Source of the DNA: Pollutiaquabacter sp046052345
GTDB lineage: Bacteria; Bacteroidota; Bacteroidia; AKYH767-A; 2013-40CM-41-45
DNA length: 45,045 nucleotides
Reading direction: 5' to 3'
NCBI GenBank assembly: GCA_046052345.1
Contig: JBJOMN010000006.1
Location: forward strand, 1 to 45,045
Shown here: positions 9,375-19,783 of the stretch, in pieces
How positions within the stretch are numbered: position 1 is the stretch's first letter
Layout of the letters: the number at the start of each line of letters is the position of its first letter
Made by a program: the position numbers and the translations under genes
Notes under the pieces: generated by a model
Told to the model about the DNA's origin: nothing
What the model saw: the letters and a program-made list of their open reading frames with translations, nothing else
The model's database searches: none

Positions 9375-11168
9375 ATGAAAATCGCCCGTTTGTTCGAATT
9401 TATCGATCATCAGGCCGCCGCATATCCCAAAACGGATGCGTTGGCGGGGAAGGTCGATGGCGTCTGGAAAAAGTATTCCACAGATGATTTCATAAGTATG
9501 TCCCGTCGCCTGGCCCACGGATTGCTCGCAGTCGGTCTGAATCCGGGGGATAAGGTCGCCATGATTTCCGCCAACCGGCCCGAGTGGAACTTCGCCGACA
9601 TCGGCATGCAGCAGGCCGGAATCATCAACGTGCCGATATATACCACCCTGAGCGAGTCGGAGATCAATTTCATACTCAACGACTGTGGTGCAAAGGTGGT
9701 GCTGGCCGGCGATGAACAGCTCTTCCGCAAGGTGGAGGCTGTACGCGCTCAGGTGCCCTCGCTGCTCAACATCTATACCTTTGACAAGGTGTCAGGCGCT
9801 TCCTCGTGGGAGGAGCTGCTGGCTGCGGGCGACCGTTCACCGGACCACGCCAGGCTTCAGGCTATCCGCGACGGAATATCGCCCTCCTCTTGCGCGACCA
9901 TTCTTTACACCTCGGGTACCACCGGCACTCCGAAGGGCGTCATGTTGTCGCACCATAACATCGTCTCCAACGTCCTGGCCGTCGAGCACCTGCCTCCGGT
10001 CGACCATCGCGATACCGCTCTCAGTTTCCTGCCCCTCTGTCACAGCTACGAGCGTGTGCTGACCTATCTGTACCAGTATCTCGGCGTCTCCGTGTATTAC
10101 GCCGAAAGCATGGACAAGATTGCGGATAATCTCCGCGAGATACACCCTCAAGTCTTCTCCGCGGTTCCTCGGCTGCTGGAGAAGGTTTTTGACCGGATCG
10201 TAGAAAAGGGCAAGGAGCTGACGGGCATCAAGCGTAAGCTGTTCTTCTGGTCCTTGGATCTTGGACTCCGTTTCGAACTCGATGGCAGGAACGGTTGGTG
10301 GTACGAAACGCAATTGAAAATAGCGCGCCGGCTCGTGTTCGCGAAATGGCGGGAAGCGCTCGGCGGAAATACACGGGTCATCGTAAGCGGCGGGGCCGCA
10401 CTCCAGCCGCGACTAGCCCGCGTGTTCTGGGCGGCAGGCATCCCGGTGCTGGAAGGTTATGGACTTACGGAAACTTCTCCCATCATATCTGTAAATAATT
10501 TCGAACCGAACGGAACCTGCTTCACGACTGTCGGTCCGGTCATCAGTGGCGTCGAAGTCCGTATCGCCGCCGACGGAGAGATTCTTTGCAAAGGTCCTAA
10601 CGTCATGCTCGGGTACTACAACCGGCCCGACCTGACCGAAGAGGTCATCGATGCAGACGGCTGGTTCCATACAGGCGACATCGGAACATTCGTCGATAAC
10701 CGTTTTCTGAAGATCACCGACCGCAAGAAGGAGATCTTTAAGACGTCGGGCGGTAAATACATCGCACCGCAGGCCATCGAGAACAAGTTCAAGGAATCCT
10801 CCTTCATCGAACAACTCATGGTGGTAGGTGAGAACCGGAAGTTCCCGGGTGCCGTCATCGTCCCTTCTTTCGCCCACCTCCGCAAGTGGTGCGCAGAGGA
10901 AGGTCTCCATTATTCTACAGATGCTGAAATGATCTCGAATCCTGCCGTGGTAAGCAGGATCGCGGCCGAGGTGGACGAACTTAACCGGAGTTTCAGTCAG
11001 TTCGAGCAGATTAAACGTTTCGAACTGGTCGGAAAGGAATGGACCATCGATGGCGGCGAGCTTACAGCTACGCTCAAGCTTCGCAGGAAGATACTTACGG
11101 AACGCTACCAGGCGCTGATTGAAAAGATATATGCAGAAGAGGGGGCTGCGGTCAGCAACGTAAACTGA
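9375..11168 (+). CDS. Long-chain fatty-acid-CoA ligase (AMP-forming)
   Basis: This enzyme activates fatty acids to acyl-CoA with ATP via an acyl-adenylate, supplying the beta-oxidation enzymes encoded downstream. The 597-residue protein has the AMP-binding motif YTSGTTGTPKG at residues 178-188 and GYGLTETSP at about 361-369. It also has the acyl-adenylate motif GWFHTGDIG and the hinge/C-terminal stretch ITDRKKEIFKTSGGKYIAP. It matches FAA1/FadD15-type long-chain ligases in length and order. ATG 9375 (MKIARLFEFIDHQ) is preferred over an upstream in-frame GTG at 9345, which adds no family-like sequence. Only 11 nt separate it from the next gene, so they are probably co-transcribed. Confidence 0.92.
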   Translation: MKIARLFEFIDHQAAAYPKTDALAGKVDGVWKKYSTDDFISMSRRLAHGLLAVGLNPGDKVAMISANRPEWNFADIGMQQAGIINVPIYTTLSESEINFILNDCGAKVVLAGDEQLFRKVEAVRAQVPSLLNIYTFDKVSGASSWEELLAAGDRSPDHARLQAIRDGISPSSCATILYTSGTTGTPKGVMLSHHNIVSNVLAVEHLPPVDHRDTALSFLPLCHSYERVLTYLYQYLGVSVYYAESMDKIADNLREIHPQVFSAVPRLLEKVFDRIVEKGKELTGIKRKLFFWSLDLGLRFELDGRNGWWYETQLKIARRLVFAKWREALGGNTRVIVSGGAALQPRLARVFWAAGIPVLEGYGLTETSPIISVNNFEPNGTCFTTVGPVISGVEVRIAADGEILCKGPNVMLGYYNRPDLTEEVIDADGWFHTGDIGTFVDNRFLKITDRKKEIFKTSGGKYIAPQAIENKFKESSFIEQLMVVGENRKFPGAVIVPSFAHLRKWCAEEGLHYSTDAEMISNPAVVSRIAAEVDELNRSFSQFEQIKRFELVGKEWTIDGGELTATLKLRRKILTERYQALIEKIYAEEGAAVSNVN

Positions 11169-11179
11169 CCGTTCTTATC

Positions 11180-13582
11180 ATGAACAAAACGATTTCAAAG
11201 GTCGCCGTCCTCGGCAGCGGTATCATGGGAAGCCGCATCGCGTGTCACTTCGCCAATACCGGTTTGCAGGTGTTGCTGTTGGATATCGCTCCAACCGTCC
11301 TCACCGATCAGGAAAAAGCCGCCGGACTGACGCTCGAATCCCCCAAGGTCCGGAACCGGATCGTGGAATCCTCCCTGCAGAATGCGCTCAAGTCCAGCCC
11401 TTCACCCGTTTACGAAAAAAAGGTCGCTTCGAGGATTCAGACCGGTAATTTCACCGACGACATGAAGCTGATCCGCGAATGCGACTGGATCATAGAAGCG
11501 GTGGTGGAGAATCTTGACATCAAGCGCAGCGTCTTCACCGAGGTGGAACGTTTCCGCCGCCCGGGAACCCTCATTACATCGAACACTTCCGGCATCCCGA
11601 TCGCCCTCATGGCGCAGGGACGTTCCGATGATTTTCGTCGTAACCTCTGCGGTACCCATTTCTTCAACCCTCCACGATACCTCCGCTTGCTGGAGATCAT
11701 CCCCGGTCCGGAAACCGATCCCGGTGTGATCGGATTTCTGGAAGAGTACGGCGACAAATTCCTCGGTAAGACTACCGTCCGCTGCAAGGACACTCCGGCT
11801 TTTATCGCCAACCGTATCGGGGTATTCTCCATCCTCTCGCTTTTCCATATCGTAGAGAAGATGGCGCTCACCATCGATGAGGTGGACAAGCTCACAGGTC
11901 CTGTCCTCGGTCGCCCTAAATCCGCCACCTTCCGCACCTGTGACGTCGTCGGACTTGACACTTTAGTGAAAGTCGCCGCCGACGTACACGAACGTTGTCC
12001 GGATGACGAGGCGAAAGAGACCTTCCTGTTGCCCGGTTACGTCAAGGCCATGGTGGAACAGAAATGGTTCGGCGATAAATCGGGACAAGGCTTCTATAAG
12101 AAAGTGAAAGGCGCCGGCGGTAAAAGCGAAATCCTCACGCTGGATATCGCCACCATGGAATACCGGCCTAAGGGTAAATCCAAATTCGCCACACTCGAGC
12201 AGACCAAATCCGTAGACGATCTTCGTCAGCGGCTGCCCATCCTCTTTGCCGGCAAGGACCGCGCCGGAGAATTCTACCGCGAATCCTTCTGCCGCCTGTT
12301 CCGCTACATCTCTTTCCGGATTCCCGAGGTCGCCGACGAACCCTACCGCATCGACGAGGCCATCTGTGCCGGCTTCGGCTGGGAACTGGGCCCTTTTGAG
12401 ATCTGGGAGCTCCTGGGCATAGAAAAGGTCGTCAGGCTGATGGAATCGATGCAGATCCCCCCGGCGAAGTGGGTATATGACATGATCGCCTCCGGCGGAA
12501 ATGCATTCTACGGATATGCAGACGGCAGAAGGTTGGCTTACGACCTGCCGGGCAAGTCCTTGCGGACACTTCCCGGAATGGACGGCTTCATCCTGTTGGA
12601 TGCCTGTCGCGAAAAAGTCGTTTGGAAGAACTCGGGATGTCAGCTCATCGACATCGGTGAAGGGGTTCTGAACCTGGAGTTCAGGACCAAGATGAATACC
12701 ATCGGCGGCGAAGTGATACAGGGTGTCAACATGGCCGTCGATATCGCGGAGAAGGACTTCAAGGGACTGGTCATCGCCAATGAAGGAGCGAACTTTTCGG
12801 CAGGTGCCAATCTGGCGATGATCTTCATGATGGCCACGGAGCAGGAATGGGATGAGATCGACATGGCGATTCGCGCCTTTCAGAATATGAACATGCGCGT
12901 GCGCTATTCCTCCGTACCGGTGGTAGTGGCTCCGCACGGACTTTCACTGGGAGGCGGCTGTGAAATGACACTGCATGCAGACAAGGTAGTTGCCGCTGCG
13001 GAAACCTACATCGGACTTGTCGAATTCGGCGTCGGACTCATTCCCGGCGGCGGCGGGTCCAAGGAGTTCGCTCTCAGGGCCAGCGATGAGTACAGCGAAG
13101 GAAACATCGATGAACAGGTCCTGCGCGACTACTTCCTGACCATCGGTATGGCCAAAGTATCCACCTCCGGACAGGAGGCATTTTCCCTGCATATCCTCAA
13201 AGAGGGCCGGGACAAGATCGTCCTGAATCCTCGCCGCCGCATCGCAGAGGCGCGCGAAGCGGTGCTCGCCCTCTCAGGAGCGGGCTATTCCAGACCGGCG
13301 GAAAGGAAGGATATCAAAGTGCTCGGACGAAGCGGACTTGGCATGTTTTATGCCGGAGCCAATGCAATGACCTCAGGGCATTACATTTCGGAACACGATC
13401 GTCTCATCTCCAAGAAACTTGCCTGGGTGCTGTGCGGCGGCGATTTGTCCGCTCCTGCCACCGTATCCGAGAAATACCTCCTGGACCTCGAACGGGAAGC
13501 CTTCCTGTCCCTCTGCGGGGAGAGAAAGACGCTCGAACGTATCCAAAGCATCTTGACCAGCGGAAAGCCGCTCAGAAACTGA
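11180..13582 (+). CDS. fadN: 3-hydroxyacyl-CoA dehydrogenase / enoyl-CoA hydratase (FadN type)
   Basis: This 800-residue bifunctional enzyme performs the hydration and NAD-dependent dehydrogenation steps of beta-oxidation. The dehydrogenase domain comes first: Rossmann motif VAVLGSGIMGSRIACHF at the N-terminus, then GTHFFNPPR with catalytic H160. The enoyl-CoA hydratase domain is C-terminal (from about residue 480), with FSAGANLAM, LGGGCEM (E595) and GLVEFGVGLIPGGGG (E615), the two crotonase glutamates. This order is that of Bacillus FadN and opposite to E. coli FadB. The genes that follow include FadA and a FadE-type dehydrogenase, matching the known fadNAE set. The symbol is given by this analogy. 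Confidence 0.92.
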   Translation: MNKTISKVAVLGSGIMGSRIACHFANTGLQVLLLDIAPTVLTDQEKAAGLTLESPKVRNRIVESSLQNALKSSPSPVYEKKVASRIQTGNFTDDMKLIRECDWIIEAVVENLDIKRSVFTEVERFRRPGTLITSNTSGIPIALMAQGRSDDFRRNLCGTHFFNPPRYLRLLEIIPGPETDPGVIGFLEEYGDKFLGKTTVRCKDTPAFIANRIGVFSILSLFHIVEKMALTIDEVDKLTGPVLGRPKSATFRTCDVVGLDTLVKVAADVHERCPDDEAKETFLLPGYVKAMVEQKWFGDKSGQGFYKKVKGAGGKSEILTLDIATMEYRPKGKSKFATLEQTKSVDDLRQRLPILFAGKDRAGEFYRESFCRLFRYISFRIPEVADEPYRIDEAICAGFGWELGPFEIWELLGIEKVVRLMESMQIPPAKWVYDMIASGGNAFYGYADGRRLAYDLPGKSLRTLPGMDGFILLDACREKVVWKNSGCQLIDIGEGVLNLEFRTKMNTIGGEVIQGVNMAVDIAEKDFKGLVIANEGANFSAGANLAMIFMMATEQEWDEIDMAIRAFQNMNMRVRYSSVPVVVAPHGLSLGGGCEMTLHADKVVAAAETYIGLVEFGVGLIPGGGGSKEFALRASDEYSEGNIDEQVLRDYFLTIGMAKVSTSGQEAFSLHILKEGRDKIVLNPRRRIAEAREAVLALSGAGYSRPAERKDIKVLGRSGLGMFYAGANAMTSGHYISEHDRLISKKLAWVLCGGDLSAPATVSEKYLLDLEREAFLSLCGERKTLERIQSILTSGKPLRN

Positions 13583-13610
13583 CCACACGAACCATTAGCA
13601 TAAACACATT

Positions 13611-14258
13611 ATGAAACCATTGAATCGACTGAAAACCCCTCTGCTGCTGTTTTTCTTCGCGGTGCAGTGCCTTTCGGTATTGGCGCAAGGCAGCGAGGAA
13701 CGTCCCAAGTACGCCCCGGCCCGGGAAAAACACCGGAACAAGCTGGATGAGATCGGCCGCCGTCAGGGACTCTGGATGGTCTATAATTCCTTCGGAGAGA
13801 AAGTTTCCGAGACGGAATACGTCAACGATAAGAAGGAAGGTGTCGACCGTAAATTCTACGGCTACGACAAGGTCCGGGAAGAGACCGAATACCTCGGCGG
13901 TATCCGCGAAGGACAATATACCCGCTATTATTTCTCCGGACAGGCCATGCAGGAAGGGTCCTACAAGGACGGAAAGAAGGACAGCAAATGGACCAAATAC
14001 TTCGAGGACGGCACTGTCCGTCAGGACGGATACTACAAGAACGGCCTGCGCGACGGAGTATGGAAGACCTACAACCGAAAAGGTAATGTGGTCTCACAGG
14101 CCACCTTCAAGGACGGAGTGGACGTGAATGTCCTTGAAGAGCAGAAAAAGAAGGCCGAAGAGGCGAAGAAGGCTTCCGAAAAGAAAACTGGTGCAAAAGG
14201 GAATGCACTCCCCGGCGGTAAGCCCGCTCCGGTTCCTGCAACTCCCGCCAAGAAATGA
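13611..14258 (+). CDS. Secreted MORN-repeat protein (YwqK-like)
   Basis: The protein has 215 residues and a signal peptide (MKPLNRLKTPLLLFFFAVQCLSVLAQ). Residues ~45-165 hold about five MORN_2-type repeats of the form G.W..Y...G.....Y.dG...G (RQGLWMVYNSFGEK, REGQYTRYYFSGQA, KDSKWTKYFEDGTV, RDGVWKTYNRKGNV). A Lys/Glu-rich helix (LEEQKKKAEEAKKASEKK) and a Pro/Ala-rich end follow. Databases often label such repeats 'toxin-antitoxin system YwqK family antitoxin', but nothing here suggests a toxin. The gene sits between fadN (28 nt) and fadA (18 nt) on the same strand, so it is probably co-transcribed with them. Its function is unknown. Its stop codon is in frame with fadA. Confidence 0.85.
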   Translation: MKPLNRLKTPLLLFFFAVQCLSVLAQGSEERPKYAPAREKHRNKLDEIGRRQGLWMVYNSFGEKVSETEYVNDKKEGVDRKFYGYDKVREETEYLGGIREGQYTRYYFSGQAMQEGSYKDGKKDSKWTKYFEDGTVRQDGYYKNGLRDGVWKTYNRKGNVVSQATFKDGVDVNVLEEQKKKAEEAKKASEKKTGAKGNALPGGKPAPVPATPAKK

Positions 14259-14264
14259 TCTCCT

Positions 14265-14291
14265 GAAGCATACATCATGGAAGCATACATC
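14265..14291. repeat. Direct repeat duplicated across the fadA start codon
   Basis: GAAGCATACATC occurs at 14265-14276 and again at 14280-14291, with the fadA ATG (14277-14279) between them. The repeat period is 15 nt, so the duplication keeps frame. Confidence 0.85.
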
Positions 14292-15452
14292 GTCGCCGGA
14301 TTCAGGTCCGCTGTCGGAAAAGCCCCGAAGGGAAAATTCAGGACCATGCGTCCCGACGACTTGGGTGTGGAAGTGTTGCGTCATCTCGTTTCCGCCGTCC
14401 CCTCCCTGGATCCTGAACTCATCGAGGATGTCATCGTCGGCAATGCCACTCCGGAAGCGGAGCAAGGACTCAACATGGGCCGGATGATCTCTTTGATGGG
14501 ACTCGATACATGGAAGGTGCCGGGGATGACGGTGAACAGGTACTGCGCTTCAGGATTGGAAACAATCGCCATAGCTACAGCCAAGATCAGGGCCGGCATG
14601 GCCGACTGCATTGTTGCCGGAGGAGTGGAATGTATGTCCCCGATACCCTTCGGAGGATGGAAGATCGTCCCGAATTACAAATATGTCCAGTCGAACCCCG
14701 ACTACTACTGGGGAATGGGACTGACCGCCGAGGCGGTAGCGTCCGAATACAAAGTCTCTCGCGAGGACCAGGACCGCTTCTCCCTGGAATCCCATCAGAA
14801 GGCCGTCGCAGCAATCGCTGCGGGCAGATTTAAAGAGGAAATCGTTCCTGTCAGGGTTTCTGAAACTTACCTGGATGCAAACGAGAAGCGAAAGGTCCGA
14901 GAATACATCGTGGACACCGACGAAGGTCCGCGGTCCGATACGACGATTGAAAAAATGACAGCGCTCAAGCCGGTATTCGACGCGAAGGGTTCTGTTACTG
15001 CCGGAAATTCCTCCCAGACGAGCGATGGCGCAGCCTTCGTATTGGTGGTCAGTGAGCGCATGCTCAAGGCGCTGAATGTGCAGCCGATCGCACGCATGGT
15101 CGGCTATGCCGTGGCAGGCGTCGAGCCGCGTGTCATGGGCATCGGTCCCTTGGAAGCCATTCCCTCCGCGCTCAGCAAGGCAGGACTACGGCAAGATGAT
15201 ATCGATCTCATAGAATTGAACGAGGCGTTCGCTTCTCAGGCGTTGGCGGTCATCCGCGGATTGCAACTCGATCCTTCCAGAGTGAATGTCAACGGCGGTG
15301 CCATTGCCCTTGGTCATCCGCTGGGTTGTACCGGTTCGAAACTTACGGTGCAGGTCCTCAATGAACTGAAGCGTCGTAACGGGAAATACGGCATGGTGAC
15401 GATGTGTGTCGGAACCGGTCAGGGTGCGGCCGGCATCTTCGAACGGCTCTGA
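14277..15452 (+). CDS. fadA: Acetyl-CoA C-acyltransferase (3-ketoacyl-CoA thiolase)
   Basis: This thiolase catalyses the last beta-oxidation step, releasing acetyl-CoA from 3-ketoacyl-CoA. At 391 residues it has the usual thiolase length. The catalytic residues are C90 (NRYCASGLETI), H347 (GGAIALGHPLGCTG) and C377 (MCVGTGQGAAGIFERL), and the NEAFA motif is also present. The order fadN-(MORN)-fadA-(DUF885)-fadE supports a catabolic role over acetoacetyl-CoA synthesis. The start codon is embedded in a 15-nt duplication, and an alternative in-frame upstream start is blocked by the TGA of the MORN gene (14256-14258). Confidence 0.95.
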   Translation: MEAYIVAGFRSAVGKAPKGKFRTMRPDDLGVEVLRHLVSAVPSLDPELIEDVIVGNATPEAEQGLNMGRMISLMGLDTWKVPGMTVNRYCASGLETIAIATAKIRAGMADCIVAGGVECMSPIPFGGWKIVPNYKYVQSNPDYYWGMGLTAEAVASEYKVSREDQDRFSLESHQKAVAAIAAGRFKEEIVPVRVSETYLDANEKRKVREYIVDTDEGPRSDTTIEKMTALKPVFDAKGSVTAGNSSQTSDGAAFVLVVSERMLKALNVQPIARMVGYAVAGVEPRVMGIGPLEAIPSALSKAGLRQDDIDLIELNEAFASQALAVIRGLQLDPSRVNVNGGAIALGHPLGCTGSKLTVQVLNELKRRNGKYGMVTMCVGTGQGAAGIFERL

Positions 15453-15481
15453 TTCCCTTCCTTTCAAAATCCTTTCACGAA

Positions 15482-17260
15482 ATGAAAAAAATCCTGATCC
15501 TGTCCGGACCGGTTTGGCTGACCCTTTTCGTCATGGCCTGCTCAACTCCTTCTTCAGAGAGAAGTGAAAAGGCGATCAACGATTCCCTGAACAGGGTCTT
15601 CCAACGGTACTATGACGAGCGTATGGCCGTGTTCCCGCTGGAGGCCACGGATAACGGTATTGACCGCTACAACGACCGTCTGGAGGCGGACTTTACGGAT
15701 TCGTACCGCGAAAAACTACGCAATTTTTATTCCCGTCATCTCAAGGCCTTGGCAGCTTTCAACCTCGACAGTCTTCCTCCTGACCTCAGAGTGAACGCAT
15801 TGGTCATGCGCTGGGAACTGGAAACAGGAATGGAGTCGCTGGACTTTCCGTTGAACCGCTTGCCGATCGATCAGTTCTGGGGACTGCATCTTAAAATGGG
15901 CCAGTACGCCTCCGGCACTGCCGCGCAGCCCTTCAGGAGTGTGAAGGATTATGACGACTGGCGGAAGAGGGTGGAGGCCTTTTCCGTCTGGACCGACAGT
16001 GCCGTTGCTTACCTGCGTAAAGGGATGACGGAAGGCATCGTGCTGCCGGCTGCACTCGTCGTAAAGATCATCCCCCAGCTGGAAGCGATGGTCACGGACA
16101 TTCCGGACAGTAACCTGTATTTCAGTCCGGTGAAGCTGCTGCCGGACAGTCTGCCGGATAAGGAGAAGCAGCGGATCACCTCCGATTACCGGTCCATGGT
16201 CGCAAGTACAGTAGTGCCGCTGCACCGCCGACTTGCCGATTTCCTGAAGAAAGATTACCTGCCTTCGGCACGTGCCACTTCCGGTATCGGATCGCTGCCG
16301 GGAGGGAAGGACATGTACCGTTTCCTGGTCAGGCAATGGACGACTACCGACCTTTCACCCGATTCGATCTATGAAATCGGACTTGCAGAGGTGAAAAAAC
16401 TGCGGACCGAGATGGAAGGGATCCGGCAAGAGGTAGGCTACAAGGGGAATCTGAAATCCTTCTTCGATTACCTCTATGAAGACAGTAAATTCTTTCCGTA
16501 CCGATCACCCGATGAGGTGCTGAATGCCTTCCGCCGCATTGACTCCGTGATCAAGCCGAAGGTCAGCGGACTGTTCTCGGTGCTGCCCAAAACGCCCTTC
16601 GAAATCCGCCGTACGGAGGCCTTCCGGGAGGCCAGCGGAAGCGCCGAGTACATAGCATCCACGGACGGTGTCAAGCCGGGTATTTTCTATGTCCCTGTAC
16701 CGGACGCACGTAAATTCAATACATCCGGCATGGAAAGCCTTTTCCTCCACGAAGCCATTCCGGGACATCATTTCCAGATCAGCCTGCAGATGGAAAACAC
16801 CTCGCTCCCTGAATTCCGCCGTCATGCCGTTTCCTACAACACCTACGTGGAAGGATGGGCGCTTTACTGCGAGACGCTCGGCAAGGAGCTCGGACTTTAC
16901 TCCGATCCGTACCAGTATTTCACAGCCCTGGGCGAACAGATGCTGAGGGCGGTGCGTCTGGTCATGGATGTAGGCCTCCACCATAAAGGCATGACGCGGG
17001 AGGAAGCCATCCGCTTCATGATGGATAATTATCCGACTACCATGGAATATGCCGTCTCGGAAACGGAGCGCTATATGGCGGTGCCCGGTCAGGCGCTGGG
17101 ATACCGCATCGGCGTCATACGTATCAAGGCGATGCGCGACAGATTCAGGAAGGAACTGGGCGAGCGCTTCAGCCTTACCGCATTCCATGATGCCTTTCTC
17201 AAAATGGGAAGCATGCCGATCGGTCTGGCGGAGGACGAATTGGCGAGAACGCTGCGTTGA
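15482..17260 (+). CDS. DUF885-family putative metallopeptidase lipoprotein
   Basis: The 592-residue protein begins with a lipoprotein-type signal, MKKILILSGPVWLTLFVMAC, with the lipobox Cys at position 20. It is therefore probably anchored in the outer membrane or periplasm. The core carries the DUF885 signature HEAIPGHH (H423, E424, H429, H430), a gluzincin-like zinc-site pattern, followed by YVEGWALYCETLGKELG. DUF885 proteins are thought to be zinc peptidases, but the substrate here is unknown. ATG 15482 is chosen because it starts the signal sequence. The gene lies 29 nt after fadA, an odd place for a secreted peptidase inside a beta-oxidation run. Confidence 0.85.
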   Translation: MKKILILSGPVWLTLFVMACSTPSSERSEKAINDSLNRVFQRYYDERMAVFPLEATDNGIDRYNDRLEADFTDSYREKLRNFYSRHLKALAAFNLDSLPPDLRVNALVMRWELETGMESLDFPLNRLPIDQFWGLHLKMGQYASGTAAQPFRSVKDYDDWRKRVEAFSVWTDSAVAYLRKGMTEGIVLPAALVVKIIPQLEAMVTDIPDSNLYFSPVKLLPDSLPDKEKQRITSDYRSMVASTVVPLHRRLADFLKKDYLPSARATSGIGSLPGGKDMYRFLVRQWTTTDLSPDSIYEIGLAEVKKLRTEMEGIRQEVGYKGNLKSFFDYLYEDSKFFPYRSPDEVLNAFRRIDSVIKPKVSGLFSVLPKTPFEIRRTEAFREASGSAEYIASTDGVKPGIFYVPVPDARKFNTSGMESLFLHEAIPGHHFQISLQMENTSLPEFRRHAVSYNTYVEGWALYCETLGKELGLYSDPYQYFTALGEQMLRAVRLVMDVGLHHKGMTREEAIRFMMDNYPTTMEYAVSETERYMAVPGQALGYRIGVIRIKAMRDRFRKELGERFSLTAFHDAFLKMGSMPIGLAEDELARTLR

Positions 17261-17390
17261 TCGGGTCTGATGAATCCGAAACAGTAAGAAGCGTTTTTCA
17301 AGTCCATATTTTGCAAGAAAACGTATCATTTCGCGACCCATTTACGTTTATCAAATGATATTTTTCAGTGCCTGAGGAGAGGTGCGGAGC

Positions 17391-17398
17391 TACCTTTG
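17391..17398 (+). promoter_or_regulatory. -7 promoter element of the acyl-CoA dehydrogenase gene
   Basis: TACCTTTG is an exact TAnnTTTG match 28 nt before the ATG at 17427, in a 166-nt gap. No TTG is seen at the right distance upstream. It suggests that this gene can also be transcribed separately from the upstream fatty-acid genes. Confidence 0.45.
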
Positions 17399-17426
17399 AT
17401 CAGTCGTTGATTTAACCTTATCTGTC

Positions 17427-19220
<1,794 letters not shown>

Positions 19221-19246
19221 CGGCCTCTGCTCGGCCTTTCAATACG

Positions 19247-19276
19247 TTGAAATTCAGCCTGCAATGGTTATATTTG
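19247..19276 (+). promoter_or_regulatory. Promoter of the metal-trio operon
   Basis: TTG (19247-19249), a 19-nt spacer and TATATTTG (19269-19276) exactly fit the Bacteroidota consensus. The -7 ends only 4 nt before the ATG at 19281, so transcription would begin at or next to the start codon, giving a leaderless or nearly leaderless mRNA. Confidence 0.65.
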
Positions 19277-19280
19277 TACC

Positions 19281-19712
19281 ATGAAAGGCCGGTTTGAACG
19301 GATATTCTCGTTGATCCTGTTGCCCGTTTTGTTGGCTGCGACGAACGGCATCGTGGTCCTGGTGCATACCTGTCTTTCATCGGAATCGGTCGAAGTCACC
19401 CTCTTTCAGCGATCCGGCTGTTGTGCCGATGAGCCTTGTTCACCTTCCAAGGAGGGCCGTCCGCATGCCGATGCGTTGGAGGAGCAGTGTTGTGTACTGA
19501 AATCGGATTTCATCAAAGTCAATGTCTGCCCGCCGCCTGTAGACGGCCCCGTTGGTGTTCACCTGCTCGCCTCTCAAACGGTGCGGCCCGCGAACTCATC
19601 CTTTTCTACTGTCGTTGACTCGGAGTGCGCCTTATTTCCGGATGATGCCTCTCCGCCCGGACGGGCCTCTTCTCCTGATTTCATCTTCTCGGTACATCAA
19701 TTGCTGATCTGA
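19281..19712 (+). CDS. HYC_CC_PP-type small cysteine-rich protein
   Basis: The protein has 143 residues and an N-terminal hydrophobic segment (RIFSLILLPVLLAATNGIVVLVHTC) that acts as signal or anchor. It fits the HYC_CC_PP family: H29-T-C31 replaces the usual H-Y-C, C70-C71 is the CC pair, and CPPP at 83-86 is the PP element. There is a further cluster at C47, C48 and C53. Function is not established. In Bacteroidota such genes commonly lie beside TonB-dependent receptors, as here. The Cys/His content suggests metal binding at the cell envelope, which is an inference. The next gene begins about 70 nt downstream on the same strand. Confidence 0.75.
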   Translation: MKGRFERIFSLILLPVLLAATNGIVVLVHTCLSSESVEVTLFQRSGCCADEPCSPSKEGRPHADALEEQCCVLKSDFIKVNVCPPPVDGPVGVHLLASQTVRPANSSFSTVVDSECALFPDDASPPGRASSPDFIFSVHQLLI

Positions 19713-19783
19713 TTATTGGGACGGTTTCACCGTGTCCTTCGGTGAGCCTCGTTCTAATTATTTGAATCTATCAGCAGAAACTC

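Noticed and set aside
11963..12937. 324-codon minus-strand reading frame inside fadN
   Set aside because: It is a shadow of the fadN frame, with His-rich sequence and no family resemblance.
13611..14258. Antitoxin of a toxin-antitoxin pair
   Set aside because: The database-style name comes from MORN/YwqK similarity only. The protein has a signal peptide, and no toxin-like gene is adjacent.
19725..19755. Imperfect hairpin in the gap before the TonB-dependent receptor gene
   Set aside because: The stems are short and broken, there is no T-run, and two alternative pairings compete, so it is not called as a terminator or riboswitch.
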